Below, piece after piece: positions 1-9,190 of a DNA stretch of 64,000 nt (the first letter of the stretch is position 1; each line of letters begins with the position of its first letter). Origin of the DNA: Treponema succinifaciens DSM 2489 (GTDB lineage: Bacteria > Spirochaetota > Spirochaetia > Treponematales > Treponemataceae); assembly GCF_000195275.1 (NCBI RefSeq), contig NC_015385.1, forward strand, positions 2,372,501 through 2,436,500, given 5' to 3'. Below the pieces are notes generated by a model. The model was not told the DNA's origin. It did no database searches and worked only from the letters and a program-made list of their open reading frames with translations. The position numbers and the translations under genes were made by a program.

Positions 1-678
1 CCGATTTTCGGAAATGTCGGAACTCCTTTGCGCGGAATGGAAGTAAGAGTTGTTGATGATGACGGAATCATTCTCGGCAGATGCAAAAAGGGAACTCTCC
101 AGATAAAGGGTGATTGTGTTATGCAAGGTTACTACAAACGCCCGGATTTAACCGACAAAGTTATGACCGTGGACGGCTGGTTTGACACTGGCGACATTGC
201 AATTCTTTCTGTGAACAATGAAATTCAGCTTAGAGGCCGAAAAAAAGACACAATAGTTCTTCAAGGCGGAGAAAACATTGAGCCGCTTCCAATTGAAGCA
301 AAAATAAACGAATCCAGATTCATTTCAACTTCTGTTGTATTCGGAACAAACGAAAAAGGAATCGACCAGAAATATCTTGTGGCGCTTATTTTGCCAGACC
401 AAGATGCAATTGAAACTTATGCGACAGAAAACGGAATCAATTTTAACTCTTATGATGAACTTGCAGAAACTGAAGCGATTCAAAAACTTCTTGAAGGCGA
501 AGTATTCGAATCAATCAGCGCAAAAAATGGATTCAAGTCTTTTGAGCGAATAAACAAAATCGCGGTAATAACAAAGCCTTTTGAAGTCGGAGTAGAACTA
601 AGCGCAAAGCAAGAAATGATGCGCTACAGAGTTGCAGATATTTACAAAGAAAAACTCGCAAAACTTTACAAAGACTAA
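1..678 (+). CDS. AMP-forming acyl-CoA synthetase, C-terminal part (5' end outside window)
   Basis: The reading frame is open from base 1, so the gene begins before the window. The visible ~225 residues are the end of the large adenylation domain and the small C-terminal domain of a long-chain fatty-acid-CoA ligase, which activates fatty acids with ATP and CoA. Seen: a GWFDTGD motif followed by an RGRKKDTIVLQGGENI segment, the usual hinge region, and a late Lys (SAKQEMM) where the family places its catalytic lysine. A hairpin with a T-run follows the stop. The family is clear; the chain-length preference is not. Confidence 0.85.
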   Translation, partial: PIFGNVGTPLRGMEVRVVDDDGIILGRCKKGTLQIKGDCVMQGYYKRPDLTDKVMTVDGWFDTGDIAILSVNNEIQLRGRKKDTIVLQGGENIEPLPIEAKINESRFISTSVVFGTNEKGIDQKYLVALILPDQDAIETYATENGINFNSYDELAETEAIQKLLEGEVFESISAKNGFKSFERINKIAVITKPFEVGVELSAKQEMMRYRVADIYKEKLAKLYKD

Positions 679-2036
679 AGCTCCAAAATACAAGCTCCTG
701 ATTTTGAATCAATCGGGAGTTTTTTTTGTGGATTCAGCACTCTGATTTTTTGTCCGCTAAAAAACTGCTGCGTAGTCACAACAAGCAAAAGTCCTTTTTC
801 TGAGCAAGCGTAATATCCGCTTCTTCCGCCCGGAAGTTTTATAAGCTCGCTTGTTATCCGCATTGAAATAAATTCTGGTCTTTCATCGGAAAAACAGTTG
901 CATCCGTCAATTTGTCCAGCTTTTGATTTTTGGAACGCAACAAAAGAAAGTACAGCCCTTTCCTTTGGAAGCTCGGATTTTTCAGAAAGTTTTTTCAATT
1001 CAGTCGGAGCGTTGTCTGTTTTAAAAGCATAGTTGCACCATTTACCGCCTTTTTTTCCATCCATAGGACACTGGCAAAAATGCGTGCAAGGGGAAACTGG
1101 AAAAAATCCGCGCCGCATAAAACTGTCGCGCATCAAACTTACAAGCCGCGCCGAACGAGGATCGCCTGGCTCTACAATAATATAACGCGCATTTTCATTT
1201 TCAAATTTTAAATATGAAAGAATTTGTTCCGTATATTTTTTTGCAAGAAAGTCCGGCGGATTTTTAAAATCATCACAAAGCTCATTGAAAAGATTTGCGC
1301 TTGTAACAAAATCAGCTTTTTCTTTTAAAGCTGAACCAAGCTCGCCTTTCACACGGACAATTTTCCACGGTTCGCATTTTAAACGTGCTGCAACTGAAAG
1401 AAAAATATTTTCACCAAAAGCCAAAGCCTGTTGCGAAATGTCAAGACAGTAAAAAGTGATACATTTTTTTCTAAGTTCAGGACGAGACAAAAAAAGCGCA
1501 AGCGGAACAGTGAGAGGTCCAGAGCCAAGATCAAGAAAAACAGAAGAATCTTTTACATCGAAAAAATTTTTATCAATATTTGAAAAAAGCCGCACAAGCC
1601 GCACAAGATTCCACCAAGTATAATAATGAACATACGCGCTTAAAAGAACAGTCTGGTTCATGTAGCCAAGCCGACGCTCTCCACGCTCATCCGTAAGAAA
1701 ATGGCTAAGGCTGCGGATTTGCCTTGGCAGCAAAAGTTTTTGCTTGGAATTAAGCGGATGTGTTGACTCAATAACTTTGTCAAAGTCTTCAATTATTTTT
1801 TTTGCATCTTCTGGAATATTTTCAGCGGAAAATAAATCTTCTAACGGCTTTACAAATTTCGATTTTTGAATCGAATATATTCTTTTTGAGCTTAGCTGTT
1901 TTTTTTCAGGAGCGTTGTTTTTCTTTAAATTCTGCTTTTCAAGAAATTCTTTTTTTCTCTGTTCAGATTTTATTTTATCCTTAAGTTTTATCCCCTGCCG
2001 TTTTTCGTACCACTTAAGTTGAATTTTCTCTTCCAT
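675..2036 (-). CDS. Rsm22-family SAM-dependent methyltransferase-like protein
   Basis: About 453 residues. The middle holds a class I methyltransferase SAM-binding loop (LDLGSGPLTVPLAL). The C-terminal half has the Cys-rich signature of the Rsm22 family (CTHFCQCPMDG followed by KWCNYAF). Family members are tied to small-subunit ribosome assembly in mitochondria and bacteria; enzymatic activity is not established for all. The N-terminal ~70 residues are Lys/Glu-rich and probably disordered. ATG at 2036 overlaps the MerR stop as TGATG, so I prefer it to the TTG one codon upstream. Last gene of a ptsI-der-merR-rsm22 run. Confidence 0.75.
   Translation of the reverse strand: MEEKIQLKWYEKRQGIKLKDKIKSEQRKKEFLEKQNLKKNNAPEKKQLSSKRIYSIQKSKFVKPLEDLFSAENIPEDAKKIIEDFDKVIESTHPLNSKQKLLLPRQIRSLSHFLTDERGERRLGYMNQTVLLSAYVHYYTWWNLVRLVRLFSNIDKNFFDVKDSSVFLDLGSGPLTVPLALFLSRPELRKKCITFYCLDISQQALAFGENIFLSVAARLKCEPWKIVRVKGELGSALKEKADFVTSANLFNELCDDFKNPPDFLAKKYTEQILSYLKFENENARYIIVEPGDPRSARLVSLMRDSFMRRGFFPVSPCTHFCQCPMDGKKGGKWCNYAFKTDNAPTELKKLSEKSELPKERAVLSFVAFQKSKAGQIDGCNCFSDERPEFISMRITSELIKLPGGRSGYYACSEKGLLLVVTTQQFFSGQKIRVLNPQKKLPIDSKSGACILEL
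694..727 (+). terminator. Rho-independent terminator after the acyl-CoA synthetase gene
   Basis: CTCCTGATT pairs with AATCGGGAG (one G-U) around a 7-nt loop and is followed by eight T. It lies inside the last codons of the convergent methyltransferase gene, so the two genes overlap at their 3' ends. Confidence 0.75.
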
Positions 2037-2371
2037 CAATTTTCCTCTTGCCTCTTGGCTTTTTGAATTTCAAAAAAAAGCTCGCTCAAATCTGCCCGAA
2101 TTTTTCTGATTTCCATCACGGCATCTGGATTGTTTTGGACATTTTCTGCATCTTCTATAATCTGATTTTTTGCACCTTCAATCGTAAATTTTTTTACATA
2201 AATCAGATATTTCAGTCTTAAAACAATTTCTACATCACGCTGCGAATAAATTCTTCGGCCGGAATAATCTTTCCGTGGAGCAAACCCAGGAACAGTTTCT
2301 TCCCAGTAACGCAAAACGTGCTGCTTGACTCCAGTAATTTTTTCAACTTGCCCGATGCTGTATTGCGCCAT
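2036..2371 (-). CDS. MerR-family transcriptional regulator (short)
   Basis: 111 residues. Residues 1-70 form a MerR winged helix-turn-helix: YSIGQVEKITGV for helix 1, then HVLRYWEE, then RRIYSQRDVEIVLRLKYL. A short coiled tail follows, with no Cys or ligand-binding domain, as in HspR-like or minimal MerR proteins. Its start overlaps the der stop (TGATG) and its stop overlaps the next start, which indicates translational coupling. The target is unknown. Confidence 0.85.
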   Translation of the reverse strand: MAQYSIGQVEKITGVKQHVLRYWEETVPGFAPRKDYSGRRIYSQRDVEIVLRLKYLIYVKKFTIEGAKNQIIEDAENVQNNPDAVMEIRKIRADLSELFFEIQKAKRQEEN

Positions 2372-3924
2372 CAGAGTTCCTTTTCATTCTTTTCAGTTCT
2401 ATCCTTCCACTTTTGACGGCTGGCTTTCATTTCAATCTGAACCGGAATATGATCAAAGCCCAAGTCTTCGCGAATTCTATTTTTCAAATAAGTAACATAA
2501 CTCAAAGGAACATTGTCTGGCCGGGTTGCAAAAATCAAAAAGTTCACGGGATTAATGCTAGTCTGAGTCATGTAGCGGATTTTAAAATGAATAGACCTTG
2601 TAGCTGGCGGCGGATATTTAAACAGCCAGTCTTTTAACGCGGTGTTCAAAGACGCAGTATCAACCTTGCGTGTAAGCTGACTGTAAATTTCCAACGCTGT
2701 ATCCATTAGATTTTTTATTCCGTCATGATTTTTTGCGCTCAACGGAATAATCGGTGCCCAGTTCATCTGACCAAACATTGTCTGAATCCATTCTTTTGTT
2801 TTCTTTACAGTTTTGTTTCCTTGGTCTTCAAGTAAATCCCATTTGTTCAAAATAAAAACAACACCGCGGCCTCTTTCAAACGCAAGCCCTGTAATTTTTT
2901 TATCTTGTTCTGCCAAGCCTTCAACTGCATCAATCATAATAAAAGCAATGTCGCATTCATCCAAAGTTTTTATGGCGCGGTTCACGGAATAATATTCAAC
3001 ATTTTCTTTGACTTTGGATTTTCGTCTGATTCCAGCAGTGTCCAAAATCTGAATATCATGTCCATTGTAGCGGAAACTTCCTTCAACAACATCGCGGGTT
3101 GTTCCTGCATAGTCGCTCACAATAGAAGATTCTGTATGTGTAAGAGCGTTACTCAAAGTTGATTTTCCAACGTTAGGTTTTCCAAGAATGGCAATACGTA
3201 TTGGACGTTCTTCTTCTGAACCTTCTGTCACTTTTGAAAAATCAAGTCCTTCAATCATTTTTTCCTGAAGAACATTCAAGCCGTCGCCGTGAAACGCAGA
3301 AATAAGTGAAATGTCTTTAAAGCCATATTTCATGTAGTTGTATGCAAGATGCTCGTTTTTTCCGCCCTCAGTTTTATTGACGGCAACAATCAATTTGTCG
3401 GAATAACTTCTGAGCAAATGAATCAGTTCTTCGTCTTCAGAATTTATTTCAGTTGCGTCAAGAAGCAAAAGAATCTTGTCAGCCTTTTGAAACATACTGA
3501 CAGTCTTTTCCACAACAAGATCGTCCATTTCACTTTCGCGGGATTTTAAATTCCGGGTAAGTTTATATCCACCCGTGTCCATAAGGTGAACAGGAAGCCC
3601 CGACAAAAAACAAGTTCCTTCAACAGGGTCGCGCGTAACGCCGGGAGTTGGATCAGTAATGGCGCGCTTTGTATGAGTAAGAGCATTGAACAAAGTTGAC
3701 TTTCCAACATTAGGACGGCCGGCAATTACAATCAATGGAAGATTGTTATATATTCTATCCGGGAAAAATTTCTGGCTGCGTTCTTTTCTGCGGCTTTCAA
3801 TTTCTTTTTTTACGGAAGAATTTTCTTCATCTTTTTTTTCTTCTATCTGACGAATCTCAAGCTCGTCTTTTTTTTCTGGCTTTGGTTTTGAAAAGTCCGG
3901 CTTTTTCTTTTTATTTTTTTTCAT
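2371..3924 (-). CDS. der: Ribosome-assembly GTPase Der (EngA)
   Basis: 517 residues. Two tandem GTPase domains are visible: GRPNVGKST at residues 69-77 with DTGG and NKTE motifs, and a second GKPNVGKST with DTAG and NKWD, followed by a KH-like C-terminal domain. This double-G architecture is unique to Der, which acts in 50S subunit maturation. The first ~60 residues are an extra Lys/Glu-rich extension, longer than in typical Der (~440-490 aa). The start has an AGGA-type ribosome site. The gene lies 15 nt after ptsI. Confidence 0.95.
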   Translation of the reverse strand: MKKNKKKKPDFSKPKPEKKDELEIRQIEEKKDEENSSVKKEIESRRKERSQKFFPDRIYNNLPLIVIAGRPNVGKSTLFNALTHTKRAITDPTPGVTRDPVEGTCFLSGLPVHLMDTGGYKLTRNLKSRESEMDDLVVEKTVSMFQKADKILLLLDATEINSEDEELIHLLRSYSDKLIVAVNKTEGGKNEHLAYNYMKYGFKDISLISAFHGDGLNVLQEKMIEGLDFSKVTEGSEEERPIRIAILGKPNVGKSTLSNALTHTESSIVSDYAGTTRDVVEGSFRYNGHDIQILDTAGIRRKSKVKENVEYYSVNRAIKTLDECDIAFIMIDAVEGLAEQDKKITGLAFERGRGVVFILNKWDLLEDQGNKTVKKTKEWIQTMFGQMNWAPIIPLSAKNHDGIKNLMDTALEIYSQLTRKVDTASLNTALKDWLFKYPPPATRSIHFKIRYMTQTSINPVNFLIFATRPDNVPLSYVTYLKNRIREDLGFDHIPVQIEMKASRQKWKDRTEKNEKEL

Positions 3925-3939
3925 TTGTTTTCCTGAATT

Positions 3940-5649
3940 TTAAAATACTGAACGGTTCGAAAGATTCTCAAGTTCCTTTATTGAAAAATGAGAAAGCATT
4001 TCCTTTATAACTGGAATTTGTTTTGGAATCATGCTTAAATTTCTAACGCCCATTCCGGCAAGAACAACTGCGCTTTCTTTGTTGCCTGCCATTTCTCCGC
4101 AGACAGAAAGAGGAATATTGAACTTTTCAGCATTTAAAATTGTATTTTTTATCATGCGCAAAACGGCAAGGCTAAATTCATTGTACAGCGGATTCACAGC
4201 TTGATTTTCACGGTCAACGCCAAGAACATACTGGGTCAAGTCATTTGTTCCAAGCGAAAAAAATTTCGAGTATGGAGCAAGACAGTCCGCGCAAATTGCA
4301 GCAGCGGCGGTTTCAACCATTATTCCAATCGGAACATCAGGATCAAAAGGAATGTTGTCTTCCTTTAAAGAAATGCGTATTCCCTTTGCAATTCCAAGGG
4401 CAGTTTCAACTTGAGAAACATCCGTAATCAGCGGAAGCATAATTCTTAAATTTCCGTAGACGCTCGCACGGTACAAAGCCCGCAACTGTGTTCTAAAAAC
4501 TGAAGGACAGTAAAGCGACATTCTTATTGCGCGCAATCCCATCAGCGGATTTTTTTCAGAAACGGCAGGAAGGTCAGACCCCTCAACAATTTTATCTCCG
4601 CCTGCATCAAGAGTTCTTATTGTAACAGGCTTGTCGCCCATTATTTGAAGAACACGCTTGTAGGCTTCAAACTGCGCATCCTCACTCATTGAATTCGTAT
4701 AAGAAGACGAAGACTGCTTGCTGAACTTTTGCGCGGAATTCATAAAAAGAAATTCTGTTCTAAAAAGTCCGATTCCATCCGCGCCGTTATCCAACGCAAT
4801 CTGAGCTTCTTCCGGCGTTCCGATGTTCGCATAAAGTTTAAAAACAGTTCCATCTTCTGTTTTTGCAGGAACGTCCTTGAATTTCTGAAGGTTTACTCTG
4901 TATTTTTGCTCGGAAACAATTTTCGCGTTTGCGCTTGTCAAAGTCGCCGCATCAGGGTGAATTATAAGCTCGCCGATATTTCCATCGACAACAATTGTTT
5001 CTCCGTTCTGCGCAAGATTCGCCGCGTCTTCAATTCCAACAACAACAGGAATTCCGTAGCTTTTTGCAAGAATGGCTACATGGCACGCACTGCTTCCTTC
5101 AGTAAGAGCAAGCCCGGCAATTTTTCGTTTTCCAAGAATCACCGTGTCGCTGGTTTTCATAGAGCGGCCGATAATAACCGCACCGTCGGGAACAAGCCAA
5201 ATATCAAACGGATGATAGTCAAGCAAAATGTCAAGGACGCGGTTAAAAACATCTTCAATGTCCTGAGCGCGTTCCGCCAAATATCCATTGTGGCTGTTGC
5301 GAAGCATATCCGCATATTCCCTGACTTTAAAATCCAAAGAATATTCTATATTAAGAAGTTTTTTTGAAAAGAAATCCTGAAGTTCTTTCATAAAAACAGG
5401 ATCTGAAAGCATAAGCTGGTAAGTTTCAAGAACTTCACGCTGATCCTTTGTAATATCCTTGGTCGAAAGAAAATCAGAAAATTCCTTTTGAACCTGAGAG
5501 CAAGCGTCAGTCAGCCTTTGCCATTCAAGATTAACTTCCTGAGCTGAAATTTTTCTTTTGGGGATTTTTCGTTCCTGCTCGTCTGGAAGAACAAACGCTT
5601 TTCCAATTCCGATTCCTTCGGCAGCAGAAATACCAAGGATTACATTCAT
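3940..5649 (-). CDS. ptsI: PTS enzyme I (phosphoenolpyruvate-protein phosphotransferase)
   Basis: 569 residues, the normal EI length. EI takes phosphate from PEP and passes it to HPr. Seen: N-terminal HPr-binding helices, the phospho-histidine region with His190 in EGSSACHVAI, a PEP-binding TIM barrel with TIRTLDAGGDK and GLRAIRMSL, and the active Cys in SVCGEMAGN. The usual GGxTSH context is altered here. No sugar permease lies nearby. The ATG follows a consensus-like promoter with only 6 nt between the -10 box and the start codon and no Shine-Dalgarno, so a leaderless mRNA is likely. Confidence 0.95.
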   Translation of the reverse strand: MNVILGISAAEGIGIGKAFVLPDEQERKIPKRKISAQEVNLEWQRLTDACSQVQKEFSDFLSTKDITKDQREVLETYQLMLSDPVFMKELQDFFSKKLLNIEYSLDFKVREYADMLRNSHNGYLAERAQDIEDVFNRVLDILLDYHPFDIWLVPDGAVIIGRSMKTSDTVILGKRKIAGLALTEGSSACHVAILAKSYGIPVVVGIEDAANLAQNGETIVVDGNIGELIIHPDAATLTSANAKIVSEQKYRVNLQKFKDVPAKTEDGTVFKLYANIGTPEEAQIALDNGADGIGLFRTEFLFMNSAQKFSKQSSSSYTNSMSEDAQFEAYKRVLQIMGDKPVTIRTLDAGGDKIVEGSDLPAVSEKNPLMGLRAIRMSLYCPSVFRTQLRALYRASVYGNLRIMLPLITDVSQVETALGIAKGIRISLKEDNIPFDPDVPIGIMVETAAAAICADCLAPYSKFFSLGTNDLTQYVLGVDRENQAVNPLYNEFSLAVLRMIKNTILNAEKFNIPLSVCGEMAGNKESAVVLAGMGVRNLSMIPKQIPVIKEMLSHFSIKELENLSNRSVF

Positions 5650-5684
5650 TCTGATATAATAACGTCAAACAAAATGATAGTCAA
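5650..5684 (-). promoter_or_regulatory. Promoter of ptsI (predicted leaderless)
   Basis: Read on the minus strand: TTGACT, a 17-nt spacer, TATTAT, then 6 nt and the ATG of ptsI. This spacing would place transcription initiation at or next to the start codon. It is divergent from the GGDEF promoter at 5737-5765. Confidence 0.7.
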
Positions 5685-5736
5685 CTTTTAAGAAAATTTC
5701 AAAGTTGCCAAGTGAAATCAGCACAAAAAATCTTTA

Positions 5737-5765
5737 TTGCCTACAGAAATATTATCTGCTATAAT
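5737..5765 (+). promoter_or_regulatory. Promoter of the GGDEF gene
   Basis: TTGCCT, a 17-nt spacer, then TATAAT. The -10 box ends 9 nt before the ATG at 5775 and no Shine-Dalgarno is visible, so the transcript would have a leader of only a few bases or none. Confidence 0.6.
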
Positions 5766-5774
5766 TATAATATT

Positions 5775-7745
5775 ATGCGTCTAAGGAAGAGAATTGCAAT
5801 CATAGTTGATTATCTTGAAACAGAATACACACAGCGTGCACTCGAGGGTGCGCAAAATTTTCTAAAAAAACATAATGCGGAGCTTGTTGTGTTTCCGATC
5901 GGAACAATGAATGCCGTAAATTTCAACTATGAATATCAGAACCTCGCAGTCGCTTCCCACATAAATTCCAACAATGTTGACGGAATGATTTTTTTAACTT
6001 GCACACAGCTCAATAACGTTTCAACTGAATATTTGCGGATGTACTTAAAATCATTTTCTCCGCTGCCGGTTGTTTCTGTAGGCTGTGAATTTGAAGACAT
6101 TCCGAGCATAACAATTTCCTGCAAACGGAGTATGTGCCAGCTTGTAGAGCATTTAATCTTGACGCACAAAAAAAAGAACTTCGCGCTTATGACTTTGGAA
6201 GGCGAATCGCAGGAAGCACAGGAACGTGAAAACGCTTTCAGGCAGACATTAAAAAAATACAAAATTGAATTTGACGAATCTAAAAAAATTTACGGCGGAT
6301 TCACTTACGACACGGCAACTTCCGCTATAAGGGAATACAGAGAAAGAAAAGGTAAATTTGACTTTGAAGCAATTGTCGCGCTAAATGATGAAATGGCTTT
6401 TGCCTGCCTCGATGTCCTGAAAATGTACGATGTAAAAATTCCGCAGGAAGTAACAGTTACTGGTTTTGATGACGAAATCAGAGCGGCTTGCATAACTCCG
6501 TCGCTTACATCTATAAATCAAAATGTGGAAAAGCAAACAGAAGCCGCGGCAAAACTTTTGTGCAAAATAATAAACGGCGAAAACACTTCAATAAAAAAAG
6601 CAATAAGCTCGTATCCAATTTTCAGGCAGACTTGCGGATGTATTTCACCAAAAGACACAACCGGCGTTGGAATCGGAGTCAAGGGAAACAAAATTGAAGC
6701 TTCCGTAAAAAACATAATGGATTTTGGACTGAACAAATGGTATGCAAACAGAAATAATTTTATTCAGATTATTCAGCAATACTCAACTTTGCAAGCTGAA
6801 ATCACACTGGACACTTTGCGGCAAAGAATAAACAGCGACTTGATTTCTTACGGAATAACAGCAGCTGCAATCTGCCTTTTTGAATCTCCAGTTTTAACTG
6901 AACGTTTTGACTTTTTCAAGTTCCCGGACAAAACCTATATTTTTTCAGCATTTGACAAGCAAAACAATTTTATACTCAGCCACAATGAGGAAAAAATTTA
7001 TTTTGATCCAAAATCAAAAATACTCCCAGATGATTTTTTTTCTTCGATGGATGGAATGTATGTTTGTAGTTTGTTCAACAATTCGCTGATTTACGGCTAC
7101 ATAATTTACAGACCGGGTGATTACGATTCTTCCATTTATTCGATGGTTTGCAAAATGATTTCATCCAGCATCGCAAACGCAGTTACTTTCAGCCAGGCAA
7201 AAAACAAACTCAAGAAACTCGAAAAAGACTACAACAAAATCTGCGCAGTTTCTGTTACGGACGAGCTTACAGGACTTTTAAACAGACGCGGATTTATTTC
7301 CATAAGCTCAAGAATTCTTGAAACCGCCATGAACAGCGGACAAAGCGGACTTGTTCTTTTTGGCGATATTGACGGACTGAAAAAAATAAACGACACGCAC
7401 GGACACGCCGCAGGAGACAGAGCCATAAAAAATGAAGCCGCGCTTTTAAAGAAAACATTCCGCTCGTCAGATGCAATCGCGCGTCTTGGAGGAGATGAAT
7501 TTGCAATACTTGCAGCCGGACTCAATCAAGAAAATTTTTCAAAGCTAAAAGAACGGCTTCAAGTTTATTGCGATGAATACAACAAAAATTCAGGAGAACC
7601 ATTCACGCTTTCAATAAGCATAGGCTCAGCTCCGTTCGGCGGACAAAGTGGCTACGACATAAATTCCCTGCTTGAATATGCCGACTCAGTTTTGTACAAA
7701 GAAAAACAAAAAAAATACGGATTTAAATTTAAAGGTAGAAAATGA
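5775..7745 (+). CDS. Diguanylate cyclase with LacI-type periplasmic-binding-protein-like sensor domain
   Basis: 656 residues from the ATG at 5775; a GTG 63 nt upstream has no support and lies inside the promoter. The first ~290 residues resemble the ligand-binding core of LacI/GalR regulators (start RKRIAIIVDYLETEYTQRAL, end VTVTGFDDE and PSLTSINQ) but carry no DNA-binding domain. A middle region of ~190 residues is unassigned. The C-terminus is a GGDEF domain with GGDEF at residues 572-576 and an RxxD inhibitory site (RSSD) five residues before it, so it should make c-di-GMP with product inhibition. No signal peptide or membrane helix is seen, so it probably senses a cytoplasmic ligand. Confidence 0.88.
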   Translation: MRLRKRIAIIVDYLETEYTQRALEGAQNFLKKHNAELVVFPIGTMNAVNFNYEYQNLAVASHINSNNVDGMIFLTCTQLNNVSTEYLRMYLKSFSPLPVVSVGCEFEDIPSITISCKRSMCQLVEHLILTHKKKNFALMTLEGESQEAQERENAFRQTLKKYKIEFDESKKIYGGFTYDTATSAIREYRERKGKFDFEAIVALNDEMAFACLDVLKMYDVKIPQEVTVTGFDDEIRAACITPSLTSINQNVEKQTEAAAKLLCKIINGENTSIKKAISSYPIFRQTCGCISPKDTTGVGIGVKGNKIEASVKNIMDFGLNKWYANRNNFIQIIQQYSTLQAEITLDTLRQRINSDLISYGITAAAICLFESPVLTERFDFFKFPDKTYIFSAFDKQNNFILSHNEEKIYFDPKSKILPDDFFSSMDGMYVCSLFNNSLIYGYIIYRPGDYDSSIYSMVCKMISSSIANAVTFSQAKNKLKKLEKDYNKICAVSVTDELTGLLNRRGFISISSRILETAMNSGQSGLVLFGDIDGLKKINDTHGHAAGDRAIKNEAALLKKTFRSSDAIARLGGDEFAILAAGLNQENFSKLKERLQVYCDEYNKNSGEPFTLSISIGSAPFGGQSGYDINSLLEYADSVLYKEKQKKYGFKFKGRK

Positions 7746-8236
7746 AAATCGAAGCGAAATTTTATTCAGAAAAAAACAAAATTTATTTTTTAAACGGAAC
7801 TGAACTCAACACAAAAAACAAAAAAATCATAGACGGAAAATGCTGCAAAAATAATTCTGAGCCAGAAGAAAATGCGCTTTATTCTATAAACGTTACGCAA
7901 GAACTCACAGGCACAGAAGAAAATGCAAACGAAGAATTTCTTGCAGAATTCAGAGACTGGCTAAAAAAACTTGAAGACAAAAATTCATTTGCAATAATAA
8001 TTCCTTTCGCAGAAAATGCTTCTGCAACTCAAGAGCAAAAAGAAATTTTCACGGCAAGTTTCAAGCATTGCGCAAGAAGAATAAAAGACTGCGAAAACGT
8101 AATAGGCTTTTCAGTTCCAGAAAATGTTGAGCCGGACTTTTTTATATCGGAATTAAAGGCAAAACACGGTCATTATATCTTTTTCAGCACAGATGAAAAT
8201 CTTCTTGCTTCTGATGAGAAAATCGCAAAGCTTTGA
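7742..8236 (+). CDS. Hypothetical protein coupled to the GGDEF gene
   Basis: 164 residues; the start overlaps the GGDEF stop (ATGA), so it is translationally coupled. I do not recognise the family. No signal peptide or membrane segment is visible. The N-terminal half is Lys/Asn-rich with a CC pair. The C-terminal half has alternating strand/helix character (NSFAIIIPFAENAS, NVIGFSVPENV, HYIFFST), which suggests an alpha/beta fold. Coupling hints at a role linked to the cyclase, but this is inference only. Confidence 0.65.
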   Translation: MKIEAKFYSEKNKIYFLNGTELNTKNKKIIDGKCCKNNSEPEENALYSINVTQELTGTEENANEEFLAEFRDWLKKLEDKNSFAIIIPFAENASATQEQKEIFTASFKHCARRIKDCENVIGFSVPENVEPDFFISELKAKHGHYIFFSTDENLLASDEKIAKL

Positions 8237-8422
8237 GACGGCAGTTTTTTCAGCTTCAACAAAACATCATCATTTGCGAAATAACGCAATAGTTTCAAAA
8301 GTTTTTCAGTAAATTCTCTTGAACATTTTTTTATTTTTTGTCAAAATAAAGGAAAAGTTGAACGAGTCCTGTTTATTTATTAAATTTTTCATGAGGAAAA
8401 CAACTTTTATGGAGAATATACC

Positions 8423-9190
8423 ATGGATTATGAGCACAACGATTTTATCAAACTTGTTTCAGGAACTGTAGCTTTCAGCCTGTTTTTTGTAGCTCTTTGT
8501 GTATGCACTCTTGTTTTTATCCCTGCGGAAAAGCCGGTAGAAAATACTGTGGCTTCAGAAAATGCAAAATCAAAAGCCTTTCAGGAGCAGACTGTAAATT
8601 ATGAATCGCTTTTTGACAAGGAATATCCTGAGCTTGTAATTGAAAACAGAAAAAAAGATGATGCCGGACTTGTTCTTTACAAGCAGCCTCAAAGCAGAGC
8701 CGCAGTTGAATGGTACTACTCAAGAGTTGTAAACAGCCGCGAAGTTGCGCAAGCAGTGCTTCAGTCAGCAGAAGAATTCAATATTCCTCTTTCACTTGCG
8801 TTTGCACTCGCCCACACAGAAAGCAACTTTAAAGTAACGGCAATGCACAAAAACACAAACGGAAGCATTGACCGCGGACTTTTCCAGCTTAACAACACAA
8901 GTTTTCCAAAGTTAGAAGAATCTGATTTTTACGATCCGAAGACTTCCGCGCATTACGGACTTTCGCATTTAAGATTCTGCCTGAACACAGCAGGAAATGA
9001 AATCGCAGCACTTGCAATGTACAATGCCGGAGCAAACAAAGTAAGAAAAAACAGCACGCCTCAGATTACGCTTGACTACATTTCTAAAATTCAGAATTAC
9101 AAGCGCGATCTTGAAGATAATTTTGCTGTTGAAGTTTTGGCTTTGTACAATACAGAAACACAGAAAAATCTGCTTGCAAAAAAGTTTTAA
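8423..9190 (+). CDS. Membrane-anchored lytic transglycosylase (SLT domain)
   Basis: 255 residues. One N-terminal membrane segment (about residues 12-31) anchors it facing the periplasm. The catalytic domain spans about 105-225: catalytic Glu in AHTESNF, then the family motifs RGLFQLN, HYGLSHL and ALAMYNAG. Such enzymes cleave peptidoglycan to 1,6-anhydromuropeptides. A GGAGA ribosome site precedes the ATG. Its stop shares bases with the convergent birA stop. The 186 nt upstream (8237-8422) hold no other gene. Confidence 0.88.
   Translation: MDYEHNDFIKLVSGTVAFSLFFVALCVCTLVFIPAEKPVENTVASENAKSKAFQEQTVNYESLFDKEYPELVIENRKKDDAGLVLYKQPQSRAAVEWYYSRVVNSREVAQAVLQSAEEFNIPLSLAFALAHTESNFKVTAMHKNTNGSIDRGLFQLNNTSFPKLEESDFYDPKTSAHYGLSHLRFCLNTAGNEIAALAMYNAGANKVRKNSTPQITLDYISKIQNYKRDLEDNFAVEVLALYNTETQKNLLAKKF

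Noticed and set aside
4729-5367. 212-codon rightward ORF opposite ptsI
   Set aside because: Complement of a clearly conserved enzyme; basic, low-complexity translation and no ribosome site.
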